Of a stretch of DNA of 64,000 bases, positions 15,168 to 23,790 are shown in pieces. The notes under the pieces were generated by a model. That model worked only from the letters and a program-made list of their open reading frames with translations, did no database searches and was not told where the DNA came from. The stretch lies in the NCBI RefSeq assembly GCF_024362405.1, contig NZ_CP101454.1:992001-1056000 (forward strand), given 5' to 3'. The translations under genes were made by a program, and so were the position numbers. Position 1 is the stretch's first letter. Every line of letters begins with the position of its first letter. The DNA comes from Halorarius litoreus (GTDB lineage: Archaea; Halobacteriota; Halobacteria; Halobacteriales; Haloarculaceae).

Positions 15168-16488
15168 GCCGAGCGAGCCCGCACAGCTCCGTCGGGGTGG
15201 CGTCCCCGCCGCGTGCCGCCTCCCAGAGCGCCGACGACTCACCCAGCACCGGCGCGACGAGTTCGTCGAACTTCTCACGAAGCTCCGACTCCTGCCACGG
15301 TCGCTCCGCGCCGCCGCGGGCGTGTTCGACTTCCTCCGAGACTTCGCGCCCGTCGGCGAAGCGGACCGTCACGCGACTGCTCCGAGCGTCGGGGAGCCGC
15401 GCGGCGATGTCGTCGGCGACGACCACCTCCACGCGCTCGGCGAGCGCGAACACCTCGTCGGCGAGCGACTCGTCGGCGAACGCTTCCTTTCCCGAGTGGC
15501 CACGGAGCAGGCGCGTGGCGACCGCGTACGGCACCGAGAACTTCGCCTGCAGGGCGTTCTTCGGTCGCGTGGGCGTCAGCCCCGCGGCCGTCGGGTACGT
15601 CTCGACCAGCACCGACTCGACGTCGGCGGGGTCGACCGGGCCGATGTCGAGCGCGTCGAGTGCGTCGAGCGTCGGGTGGGTGTACCGGCAGGCAGCGTGC
15701 CGCTTGAAGTAGCCACCGAGCACGTCCCACCGCTCGCCGAGTTCGGCCGAGAGCATCGTCGAGTCGAACTCCGTCTCGGCGGCCTGGAACAGGTGGCGGG
15801 CGACCCCGTCGACGACGCCCGTGAACCCGGCTTCCGCCAGATCGACGGCGAGGATGCCGTCGAGGTTCGCCTTCCCGGCGTAGCTGTTGCGAACGGTCGC
15901 CCCCTCCGTGGCGGCAGCCATCAGCGTGTGCTGGGCGCTGTTCGCGGCGATCCGCATCGCGTGAAGCGTCGTCTCGGCGTCACAGCTCCGGAGCCGGGCG
16001 ACGCCGACGGCCGCACCGACTGCGCCCCAGACGCCGTGCGGGTGGTAGCCATCGCCGAGCGGGTAGCAGGCACGGCCGACGCGGGTGGCGACCTCGTAGC
16101 CGGCGACGACTGCCGCGAGGAACTCGTCGGCGCTCGCCCCGTCACGCTCTCCGACCGCCAGCACCGCGGGCAGGACGTGGATGGCCGGGTGACCGGCGGC
16201 GTACTTGTGCCCCTCGTCGAGTTCGAGGGTGGTGCCGCCGGTGCCGTTGACGAGCGCGGCGAACCGGGGTTCGAGCCGGTGGTCGGTGCCGAGGACGGTC
16301 GCCTCGCCCGGCACCTCGGTGGCGTACTGGGCCGCGAGCGCGGCCGTGTCTGGGTCGGTCGAGCCCCCGACCATCGCGGCGAGGGTGTCCGCGAGGACGA
16401 GCCCGACGTGGTCGCGGACCTCGGGCGGGAGGTCGCTGGCGTCGAGATCGGCGGCGAACGCGGCAGCGGCTCGCTCGTGGTCCGTCAT
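15160..16488 (-). CDS. MmgE/PrpD-family protein
   Basis: A 442-residue protein of the MmgE/PrpD fold, near the usual 440-480. The conserved ADTLAAMVGGS, LDEGHKYAAGHPA (acid and His of the active region), TYPTAAG and NALQAKFSVPYAVA segments are visible. Characterised relatives include 2-methylcitrate dehydratase, cis-aconitate decarboxylase and iminodisuccinate epimerase, all acting on polycarboxylates. A dehydratase or epimerase of a branched dicarboxylate would suit the LeuCD-like and CoA-linked enzymes around it. It sits inside the transporter block on the opposite strand. A paralogue is at 21815-23176. Confidence 0.83.
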   Translation of the reverse strand: MTDHERAAAAFAADLDASDLPPEVRDHVGLVLADTLAAMVGGSTDPDTAALAAQYATEVPGEATVLGTDHRLEPRFAALVNGTGGTTLELDEGHKYAAGHPAIHVLPAVLAVGERDGASADEFLAAVVAGYEVATRVGRACYPLGDGYHPHGVWGAVGAAVGVARLRSCDAETTLHAMRIAANSAQHTLMAAATEGATVRNSYAGKANLDGILAVDLAEAGFTGVVDGVARHLFQAAETEFDSTMLSAELGERWDVLGGYFKRHAACRYTHPTLDALDALDIGPVDPADVESVLVETYPTAAGLTPTRPKNALQAKFSVPYAVATRLLRGHSGKEAFADESLADEVFALAERVEVVVADDIAARLPDARSSRVTVRFADGREVSEEVEHARGGAERPWQESELREKFDELVAPVLGESSALWEAARGGDATPTELCGLARPN

Positions 16489-16645
16489 ACCCGCTCACCG
16501 CGGGCTCCGTAGACTGCAGTCATACTGCGCCAATGTCGCGTGAGCGCCGACTTAGGTGTTACCCGTGACGGGTCAGGGGGTGCCGACAGAGCCTTGTACC
16601 GAGTTCGCCTGCATCGAGACAGATGTACGCGGAGGCACACAGTCG

Positions 16646-17521
16646 ATGAACACGCTAGGCGTCGGGTTCGCCATGCTGTTCGCGCTGCTGATGGGGACGG
16701 CGAGTATCTTCTCGCGGCGGGGGCTCGAACACGCCCGCCCGGCGTTCCTGCTGTTGACCTCGCTCACCGTCGCGGCACCCATCTTCTTCGTCCTCGCGCT
16801 GCTCACGACCGACGTGCTGGCAGCCGACCCCGGACTCGTCGCACTCGTCGCGGTGAGCGGCGTCATCGGGAGTGCCGCTGCCCGCTCGCTGTACTTCCAA
16901 GCCATCAAGCTCGTCGGCCCGGGGAAGGCGCTCTCGCTGGCCGCGGTGTCGCCGCTGTTCGTCGCGGTGCTCTCGGCGGGCGTGCTCGGCGAGCCCGTCA
17001 CCCCACTCGTCGCGCTCGGGACGGGTGTCATCGTCCTCGGGGTGGCCGGCCTCTCGCGCGACTCCCGCGCGGAGGTCGCACGCACCGACCACTCGCCGCT
17101 CGTGCTACTCGTTCCCGTGGGCGCGGCGCTGCTCATCGCCGTCGCCGTCGTCGTCCGCAAGGCGGCGCTGAACGGCGGTATCGACCCCGTACTCGCAGGC
17201 GCAGTCAACATGGGGACGGCGTGGCTGGTGGTCGCGCCCGTCGTCGCCGGTCGCTGGGGCAGCGACCTCCGGCGCATCGACCCCCAGGCGCTCCGCCAGT
17301 TCACGATCGCGAGCGTCCTCATGGCCGTCGGGTTCCTCTGCTACTTCATCGGCCTCCAGCGAACCCCTGCAAGCGTCTTCTTCCCGCTCATCCAGACCCA
17401 GCCGGTGTTCGCCATCGGCCTCTCGGCACTGTTCCTCGGCGGGCTCGAACTCCTCTCTCCACGGTCGGTCCTCGCAGCCGTCGGGGTCGTCCTCGGTGCC
17501 GTCCTCATCACGCTCGGCTGA
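16646..17521 (+). CDS. EamA/DMT-family permease
   Basis: A 291-residue integral membrane protein with about ten hydrophobic helices arranged as two EamA repeats (SRRGLEHARPAFLLL early; RKAALNGGIDPVLAG late). DMT members export or import metabolites. The ATG beginning MNTLGVGFAMLFALLMG was chosen because the first helix starts there; an open frame extends 30 codons upstream without a convincing protein. A 13-bp palindrome, ACCCGT-G-ACGGGT (16561-16573), lies in the upstream region shared with the divergent MmgE/PrpD gene and could be an operator. Role: possibly efflux of a pathway intermediate. Confidence 0.8.
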   Translation: MNTLGVGFAMLFALLMGTASIFSRRGLEHARPAFLLLTSLTVAAPIFFVLALLTTDVLAADPGLVALVAVSGVIGSAAARSLYFQAIKLVGPGKALSLAAVSPLFVAVLSAGVLGEPVTPLVALGTGVIVLGVAGLSRDSRAEVARTDHSPLVLLVPVGAALLIAVAVVVRKAALNGGIDPVLAGAVNMGTAWLVVAPVVAGRWGSDLRRIDPQALRQFTIASVLMAVGFLCYFIGLQRTPASVFFPLIQTQPVFAIGLSALFLGGLELLSPRSVLAAVGVVLGAVLITLG

Positions 17522-17592
17522 CAGCACCTCGAAAGCCGGGAAAAAAGGCGCTAAGACGCCGCCTCGATGGCGAATAGACGTGCCGGCGCACG

Positions 17593-17604
17593 AAATTATA
17601 AATA
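17593..17604 (+). promoter_or_regulatory. Strong TATA box of the binding-protein gene
   Basis: AAATTATAAATA is the clearest archaeal TATA box in the window. It predicts a start of transcription near 17625 and a leader of about 10 bp. This separate strong promoter fits a binding protein needed in excess over the permease. Confidence 0.6.
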
Positions 17605-17635
17605 TCACCGGAGTCAAGGAATTCCAACGGTACCT

Positions 17636-18985
17636 ATGAGCAACGATAACAAGCCCCCTCTCGGGAGTCGCCGGAACTACTTGAAGGCAGTCGGCGTCGG
17701 CGTAACCGTCGGCCTCGCAGGCTGTACGGGCGACGGCGGCGACGGTGGCGATGGTGGCGACGGCGGGAGTGGTGACGGCGGGAGTGGCGACGGAGGGAGT
17801 GGCGACGGAGGGAGTGGTGACGGTGGCGCCACGACCGGCACCCCGACGGACAGCATGAGCGTCGAGGAGGTCGTCATCGGCGCGAACCACCCGCTCAGCG
17901 GGTTCCTCGGCGCGTCCGGGCAGGCGATGACGAACGCCGGCAAGCTCGCAGCGATGCACGTCAACGAGGAGGGTGGCATCGAGTCGCTCGGCGGTGCAGA
18001 GCTCACGTTCGTCAGCCGTGACAACGCCGGGAGCCAGGAGGAAGGTGGCCCCGTCGAGCAGCAGCTCATCGAGGAAGACGGCGCACACATCCTCACGGGC
18101 TGTTTCTCCTCACCGGTGACGCTCGCGGCGACGCAGGTCGCCGAACGTGCTGGCATCCCGCACATCATCGACGTGTCGGTGGCGAACGAGATCCTACAGG
18201 GACGCGGCCTGAACTACGCCTACCGCATCCAGACGCCCGCGAGCGGGATGGCCGGCAACTACGCGGAGTTCATGCCGGAGATCGCGCGGTCGAACGGGCA
18301 GACGATGGACACCGCGTCGCTCGTCTACCTCGACAACGCGTTCGGGCAGTCCATTCGCGAGACGCTCGTCAACGACCTCCCGAAGCAGAACGTCGAACTC
18401 GTCGAGGAGTCGGCCTACTCGTTCGGCCAGGAGTCGATGGACACCGAGGCGACCCGCGTGAAGCAGGCGGACGCCGACGCGTTCATCTTCGTCGGCTACG
18501 GTGGCGGTGGCATCCGGATGATGCAGTCGCTCCAGAACGTCGACTACCGGCCGCCGCTGTTGACCGGGACCTCGACGCCGACGTTCACCGACGAGGACGT
18601 CATCGCCCAGATCGGGAAGTTCGCCAACGGTGGGTTCGGGAACAACTACGAGTTCGACTACACGAAGGAGCAGACGGACAAGATCTTCGCCGACTACCGC
18701 GTCGAGTACGGCCGGCCGCTCGGTGTCACCCACGCCGTTATGACCTACACGATGGTCAAGGTCGCCCAGGCCGCACTTGAGGAGGCCGGGTCGGTCGACC
18801 CCGACGACATCAACGACGCGCTGAAGTCCATCACGGTCGAGGACCACCCAGCAGCGATGGGCCCCATCGAGTTCCAGGATAACGGGGAGAACGCGAACGC
18901 GCTCTCGCCGATGCTTCAGGTCCAGAACCTCGAAGCGAACGTCGTCTGGCCCGAGCGGTACGCACAGAGCGAACCACAGTTCTGA
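17636..18985 (+). CDS. Extracellular substrate-binding lipoprotein of a LivHMGF-type importer
   Basis: A 449-residue periplasmic-binding-fold protein (Leu/Ile/Val-binding type). The N-terminus has a twin-arginine motif (SRRNYLKAV), a hydrophobic stretch and a lipobox LAGC with the anchoring Cys at about residue 30, so it is a Tat-exported lipoprotein. A low-complexity GDGG/SGDGG linker of about 35 residues, encoded by tandem GGGAGTGGCGACGGA-like units, leads to the ligand domain (IGANHPLSGFLGASGQ, GCFSSPVTLAATQVAERAGIP, YLDNAFGQSIRE). Relatives bind amides, urea, aromatic acids or amino acids. It should deliver the cluster's substrate to LivH/LivM. Confidence 0.9.
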   Translation: MSNDNKPPLGSRRNYLKAVGVGVTVGLAGCTGDGGDGGDGGDGGSGDGGSGDGGSGDGGSGDGGATTGTPTDSMSVEEVVIGANHPLSGFLGASGQAMTNAGKLAAMHVNEEGGIESLGGAELTFVSRDNAGSQEEGGPVEQQLIEEDGAHILTGCFSSPVTLAATQVAERAGIPHIIDVSVANEILQGRGLNYAYRIQTPASGMAGNYAEFMPEIARSNGQTMDTASLVYLDNAFGQSIRETLVNDLPKQNVELVEESAYSFGQESMDTEATRVKQADADAFIFVGYGGGGIRMMQSLQNVDYRPPLLTGTSTPTFTDEDVIAQIGKFANGGFGNNYEFDYTKEQTDKIFADYRVEYGRPLGVTHAVMTYTMVKVAQAALEEAGSVDPDDINDALKSITVEDHPAAMGPIEFQDNGENANALSPMLQVQNLEANVVWPERYAQSEPQF

Positions 18986-19001
18986 ACCCCACCGAGAACA
19001 A

Positions 19002-19010
19002 TCTTTAAGA
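19002..19010 (+). promoter_or_regulatory. TATA-like element before the LivH-type gene
   Basis: TCTTTAAGA lies 23-31 bp before the ATG, so the permease genes may be transcribed apart from the binding protein 47 bp upstream. Confidence 0.4.
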
Positions 19011-19032
19011 GCCAGTTCACCAAGCTTCCTGC

Positions 19033-19965
19033 ATGTTAGAGCCCCTCATTATCGACGATATCGTCAGCGCCGTCAGCGAGTTCGTCGGCGACGTCGTCGC
19101 CCTCGACCCGGTACTGTTGCAGTTGACCATCTTCGCGCTCCTGCTCGGTGGGGTGTTCGCGCTCGCCGCGCTCGGCCTGACGATGATCTTCGGCGTGATG
19201 GACGTGGTCAACTTCGCCCACGGAATGCTCATCGTCTCGGGGATGTACGTCGTCTTCTTCGTCACCTCAACGTTCGGCATCAACCCGTTCATCGCCATCC
19301 CCATCGCCGTCGTCGCGCTGTTCGGCCTCGGCGTCCTGATCAGCGTCGTCGCCATTGAACCCATCATCGAGGCGCCCGAGGAGAACCAGTTCATCGTCAC
19401 GCTGGGCATCACGTTCATCCTGCTCGCGCTGGTCCAGATATTCTTCTCGCCGGACCCGCGGTCCATCGTGATGGACCTCGGGCGGTACCAGCTGTTCGGC
19501 GCCCAGATACCGAAGGGGCAGGCGTACGCGCTCGTCATCTCCATCGTCGCGATGGCGGCGCTGTGGGTGTTCCTCCAGCGCACCGAACTCGGCACCGCGA
19601 TTCGGGCGACTGCCGACAACCGCGACGGCGCGTGGTACGTCGGCATCAACGTCCCCAACATCGACCACCTCACGGTCGGCATCGGGAGCGCGATGGCTGG
19701 ACTCGCGGGCGCGGCCATCGTCATCTTCTCGCCGTTCGACCCTTTCATCGGCGAGAGTTACCTCGTGAAGGCGTTCGTGATCGTCGTTCTGGGTGGACTG
19801 GGCTCGCTCCCGGGGGCGTTCGTCGGCGGGCTCATCGTCGGGTTCATCCAGGTGTTCGGCGGCTTCTACCTGCCGGGGACGACCAACGAGATCGTCATCT
19901 TCATGCTGTTCATCCTGCTGCTGTACCTGAAACCGACCGGGCTGTTCGGCAAGCGGGAGGTGTGA
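19033..19965 (+). CDS. ABC importer permease, LivH type
   Basis: A 310-residue permease with about eight hydrophobic helices. The family signatures GLTMIFGVMDVVNFAHG and LGGLGSLPGAFVGGLIVG are present. It forms the membrane channel with LivM. The Met start is immediately preceded by the promoter, and the next gene follows after only 2 bp, so LivH, LivM and the SDR at 21025 form one operon. Confidence 0.9.
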   Translation: MLEPLIIDDIVSAVSEFVGDVVALDPVLLQLTIFALLLGGVFALAALGLTMIFGVMDVVNFAHGMLIVSGMYVVFFVTSTFGINPFIAIPIAVVALFGLGVLISVVAIEPIIEAPEENQFIVTLGITFILLALVQIFFSPDPRSIVMDLGRYQLFGAQIPKGQAYALVISIVAMAALWVFLQRTELGTAIRATADNRDGAWYVGINVPNIDHLTVGIGSAMAGLAGAAIVIFSPFDPFIGESYLVKAFVIVVLGGLGSLPGAFVGGLIVGFIQVFGGFYLPGTTNEIVIFMLFILLLYLKPTGLFGKREV

Positions 19966-19967
19966 CC

Positions 19968-21023
19968 ATGGCGGACAGCACTTCCACCGAGACGGACGTC
20001 GGCGTGCTCACGCGGCTCGACGACTCCGAGTACGGCCCGTACATCAAGGGCGTGCTGGGGTTCGGTCTCATCGCGCTCCTCCCGTATCTCATCGAGATCG
20101 AGGTCGCGGGGTTCAGCCTCGGATCGATACTCACGCTCAAAATTCTCATCCTCACCCTCGTGTTCGCCTACGCGAGTCAGGCGTGGAACCTCATCTCGGG
20201 GTTCACCGGCTACTTCTCGTTCGGCCACGCCGCGTTCTTCGGCGTCGGCGCGTACGCCACGTCGAAACTCGCCATCGACTTCGGCATCAACCCGTGGATC
20301 GGGATGCTCGTCGGCGGCGTGGCCGCCGTCGGCGTCGCGCTCCTCGTCGGGTTCCTCAACTTCCGGTACGAGCTGAAGGGCCACTACTTCGCGCTGGCGA
20401 CGTTCGCCGTCTCGATTCTGGTCGGCGTCATCGTTCGGAACACCCGCGAGCTGGGTGGAGCCATCGGGTACTACCGGCCGTTCCCCCGCGACTACGGCGC
20501 GGAGTACGGCCTGCTCGCGTTCCAGTTCGAGAGCGACCTGCCGTACTTCTACGTCATCTTCGGGTTCCTCGTCGTCGTCACCGTGGTGGCGTACGCGCTG
20601 AAGGAGTCGCAACTGGGACTCTACCTGTTCGCCATCCGTGAGAACGAGGACGCCGCCGCCAGCGTCGGCATCCCGACGTTCCGCTACAAGATGCTCGCCA
20701 TCAGCCTCTCGGCGTTCTTCACGGCGTGGGCCGGCGCGTTCTGGAGCATGTACTTCGAGATCATCCGCCCGGAGACGGTGTTCGGCCTCTCGAAGAACGT
20801 CGAGATCCTCCTGCCGGCGGTCGTCGGTGGCCTCGGGACCATCCCCGGTGCCATCCTCGGCGCGTTCTTCGTGTTCCCGCTCGCGGAGTTCTTCCGCGCG
20901 AACGTCGACCAGATCATCGGGCTCGACGACGTGGTGTACGGCGCCGCGCTGGTGATTATCGCGCTCCTCCTCCCGAACGGGCTCATCTCGCTGCGCAAGC
21001 GCCTCCGGGAGTGGCGGGACTGA
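19968..21023 (+). CDS. ABC importer permease, LivM type
   Basis: A 351-residue permease with around ten hydrophobic helices. AWNLISGFTGYFSFGHAAF and AIRENEDAAASVGIP, followed by VVGGLGTIPGAILGAF, are typical LivM segments. The start was placed at an ATG 2 bp after the LivH stop; the first 25 residues are acidic and cytoplasmic. It overlaps no gene, but the SDR begins 1 bp later. Confidence 0.9.
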   Translation: MADSTSTETDVGVLTRLDDSEYGPYIKGVLGFGLIALLPYLIEIEVAGFSLGSILTLKILILTLVFAYASQAWNLISGFTGYFSFGHAAFFGVGAYATSKLAIDFGINPWIGMLVGGVAAVGVALLVGFLNFRYELKGHYFALATFAVSILVGVIVRNTRELGGAIGYYRPFPRDYGAEYGLLAFQFESDLPYFYVIFGFLVVVTVVAYALKESQLGLYLFAIRENEDAAASVGIPTFRYKMLAISLSAFFTAWAGAFWSMYFEIIRPETVFGLSKNVEILLPAVVGGLGTIPGAILGAFFVFPLAEFFRANVDQIIGLDDVVYGAALVIIALLLPNGLISLRKRLREWRD

Positions 21024-21024
21024 G

Positions 21025-21792
21025 ATGCACGTCGACCTCTCGAATCGAGTGGCCATCGTCACGGGCGCGAGTTCGGGCATCGGCCGCGGCATCGCGCTCG
21101 GACTCGCCGGCGCGGGCGCCCAGGTCGTCGTCGCGGACCTCGACGACTCGTCCCCGTCGGACGCCGAGCGCACGACCGTCGAGGCGATCACCGACGGCGG
21201 CGGCACGGCCGTGTTCGTCGCGTGTGATGTCGCGGACGACGACAGCGTCGCGGCGCTCGTCGAGGCGACCGTCGAGCGGTTCGGCGGGCTCGACATCCTC
21301 GTCAACAACGCCGGCATCTCGCACGCGGGGACGATCGAGGAGACCACCCCCGAGGAGTGGCACCGCGTCCTCGACGTGAATCTCACGGGCGTCTACCACG
21401 GCGTCCGCCACGCGATGTCCCATCTGAAAGAGAGCGAGGCGCCCCGCATCATCAACGTCGCTTCCCAGTTGGCGTTCGTCGCCCAGCCGGAGAAGCCCGC
21501 GTACCTCGCCTCCAAGGGCGGGGTCGTCTCGCTCACCCGGTCGCTCGCGGTCGACTACGCCGACGTGCCCGTCCTCGTGAACGCCGTCTGTCCGGGCGTC
21601 GTCAGCACCGAACTGACCAAGGAAGCGCTCGCCGATCCCGAGCGCCGGGCCGCTTTCGAACAGCAGACGCTGCTCCCCTATCTCGGTGAGCCCGAAGACA
21701 TCGGCGCGATGGCGACGTTCCTCGCGTCCGACCACGCGCGGTTCGTCACCGGGCAGAGTTTCATCGTGGACGGCGGCTACACCGCCCAGTAA
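21025..21792 (+). CDS. Short-chain dehydrogenase/reductase (SDR), in the permease operon
   Basis: A 255-residue classical SDR with TGASSGIG, VNNAG, NVAS and YLASK catalytic elements and VTGQSFIVDGG at the end. VVADLDDSS after the second strand suggests NAD. It begins directly after the LivM gene, so import and an early redox step appear co-regulated. Similar in kind but not closely to the SDR at 11366. Substrate unknown. Confidence 0.85.
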   Translation: MHVDLSNRVAIVTGASSGIGRGIALGLAGAGAQVVVADLDDSSPSDAERTTVEAITDGGGTAVFVACDVADDDSVAALVEATVERFGGLDILVNNAGISHAGTIEETTPEEWHRVLDVNLTGVYHGVRHAMSHLKESEAPRIINVASQLAFVAQPEKPAYLASKGGVVSLTRSLAVDYADVPVLVNAVCPGVVSTELTKEALADPERRAAFEQQTLLPYLGEPEDIGAMATFLASDHARFVTGQSFIVDGGYTAQ

Positions 21793-21814
21793 TCAGAGTC
21801 TTCGCCTCCAATAC

Positions 21815-23176
21815 TCAGGGTCTGAGCGTCTTTCCGACCGCTCGCACCTGCTGGTCACGCACGTCGAGCAGCGCGTCCAGCGCTCCGGGGGCGTCGTCGA
21901 GTCGGGTGGCGAGCAGTCGCTCGAACTTCGTGACGAGCGCGTCCTCGCCGGGGAAGTTCCGGTGGTCACCGGGCGCGTCGAGACACTCGGCCTCGACCGA
22001 CGTGCCGTCGGTGTGCGTCACCTCGACGCGGGCGCTCCAGCGTTCGGGGAACAGCGCCTCGTACTGCTGGTCGTGGTGCATGTGGACGCGCTCGGCGAGC
22101 GACCGCGTCTCCGGGTCGTCGAGGGCGTCGCCGGTGAAGTCGTCGAGCCAAAGGTCGCGGCCACCCACGGCGAGATACCGACCGAGGACGAACGGGATGG
22201 AGAACTTCGCGCTCGTCATCGTCGTGTAGTCGGCGTAGTCGAGGTCGCAGGCGTTGCGGTAGGCGTAGACGTCCACGGACTCGACCTCGTCGACGCGCAC
22301 GTCGTCGACGACCTGTTCGAGCGCCCCCAGCGGCGCGTGGGTGTACCGACAGGACGGCGTGAACTTGTAGTAGTTCTCCAAGATGGACCAGTGCTCGCCG
22401 AGGTCAGCGAACGACTCGTCGAACGCCTCACCTTTCATCTCTCGGAGGGGGTCGTACACCTCGGTCATCGCCGACCGGGAGCCGTCGAGGCCGGCCACGG
22501 CGGCGAGCGCCGCGTTGACGCCGGCCTGCGCCGAGAAGCCCGCCGTGAAGTTCCTCGCGGGAGCACCCTCCTCGTAGGGGTCGTGCATCGAGACGACCGC
22601 GAGGTTCGCCCCGAGTCTGAACGCTTCGGCGACGGCCTCCTCGTCGGCACCCATCGCGATGGCGCCGGCGACTGCGGGGCCGATGGTCGTCCACGTGGAG
22701 TGCGGGTTCCGCACGAGCCACGGGAGCGCCTCGTTCATCCGCGCCTTCATCAGGAAGACCGCGTTCTCGATGCGCGTACAGAGTTCGTACGCCTTCACGA
22801 CCCCCTCGACGAGCGTCTCGCCGTCGGCGTCGGACGCCTCGGCGAGCGCGAACCCGCCGACGACGATGCTCGCGCCGACGTGGCCGCCGGTGTTGTGTCC
22901 CTCCTCGATTTCGGGAGTGATGGCCGCGGTCGCGTTCAGCAGGGCGGCGCTCCCCGGGTCGGTCGTCCGGTCGGTGCCGAGCACGGACGCCTCGCCGGGA
23001 GGAAGCGCCATTCCGGTCGCCACCTGTTCGTTCGCGGGCGCGTCGACGCCCGCGACGGCCGCCGACAGCACGTCCGCGACCACCTGCACGCCGCGCTCAC
23101 GCGCCTCGTCGGGAATCGGTGCCGACAGGAACGCCGTCGCGTGCTCTATCCACGCTCTGTCCTCGGGGCTATCCAT
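21815..23176 (-). CDS. MmgE/PrpD-family protein (second copy)
   Basis: A 453-residue MmgE/PrpD protein. ADVLSAAVAGVDAP, PEIEEGHNTGGHVGASI (acid/His region, with Val where many have Pro after the second His), RNACDLDYADY and TSAKFSIPFVLGRYLA are visible. The divergence from the copy at 15160 suggests different substrates. Transcribed against the permease operon, tail to tail with 22 bp between. Possible roles are dehydration, epimerisation or decarboxylation of a branched polycarboxylate. Confidence 0.82.
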   Translation of the reverse strand: MDSPEDRAWIEHATAFLSAPIPDEARERGVQVVADVLSAAVAGVDAPANEQVATGMALPPGEASVLGTDRTTDPGSAALLNATAAITPEIEEGHNTGGHVGASIVVGGFALAEASDADGETLVEGVVKAYELCTRIENAVFLMKARMNEALPWLVRNPHSTWTTIGPAVAGAIAMGADEEAVAEAFRLGANLAVVSMHDPYEEGAPARNFTAGFSAQAGVNAALAAVAGLDGSRSAMTEVYDPLREMKGEAFDESFADLGEHWSILENYYKFTPSCRYTHAPLGALEQVVDDVRVDEVESVDVYAYRNACDLDYADYTTMTSAKFSIPFVLGRYLAVGGRDLWLDDFTGDALDDPETRSLAERVHMHHDQQYEALFPERWSARVEVTHTDGTSVEAECLDAPGDHRNFPGEDALVTKFERLLATRLDDAPGALDALLDVRDQQVRAVGKTLRP

Positions 23177-23224
23177 GCGTGTGACTACTTAGCAGCAAGC
23201 ATAACGTTTCGCCCTGCCCGCCAC

Positions 23225-23632
23225 TCAGTCGCGGAAGGCGCCGTCCGGCACCGCGAGCACCGGGCGGTCCGCATCCAGTAACACCTGCTGGGTCGTCGAG
23301 CCGAAGACCGCTTTTCCGGTGGGCGACCGCCGTCGAGAGCCGACGCAGATGCAGTCGACGTCGAGGTCAGACGCGACGTCGATGATTTCGGCCACCGGGT
23401 CGCCGCTGGACTCCGCGAGCGTCACGTCGAACCCGGCGTCGGTGAGCGTCTCGCGGGCGCGGCGCACCGACCCGACCTGGTCGACCCGCGCGCCTTCGGG
23501 GTTGTCGACGAAATCGTGGTGGACGACCACGGCGGTGTCTTCGGGGTCGAACAGGTCGGCGACGGCACGGGCCTGTGCCCGCGCTCTGGCATCGTCGTCA
23601 CCGACGGCGAGCAGTATCTGTCGGGTGGCCAT
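23225..23632 (-). CDS. UspA-family universal stress protein
   Basis: A 135-residue single Usp domain. It starts MATRQILLAVGDDD and ends with VGSRRRSPTGKAVFGSTTQQVLLDADRPVLAV-type strand and nucleotide loop, broken here as VGSRRRSPTGKAVFGST. Such proteins bind ATP and modulate other proteins under stress. It lies 48 bp before the MmgE/PrpD gene on the same strand and could be co-transcribed. Specific role unknown. Confidence 0.82.
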   Translation of the reverse strand: MATRQILLAVGDDDARARAQARAVADLFDPEDTAVVVHHDFVDNPEGARVDQVGSVRRARETLTDAGFDVTLAESSGDPVAEIIDVASDLDVDCICVGSRRRSPTGKAVFGSTTQQVLLDADRPVLAVPDGAFRD

Positions 23633-23790
23633 ACGGGGCGATGGCGCGGGGGTCGCATATCGCTGTCTATCACCCAGGTGAGAGGTCCGGGCGAGAGATT
23701 ATGGTGGCGGGCACCGACCCCCCGGTATGCCTGCAACCAGCGACCGAGGGCGCCCGGTCGACGAGCGTGGACGGACAGGGAGGGCGTGCG

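Noticed and set aside
17763-17820. Tandem 15-bp repeat that might be a mobile or regulatory repeat
   Set aside because: It lies in frame inside the binding protein gene and encodes the flexible Gly/Ser/Asp linker after the lipobox.
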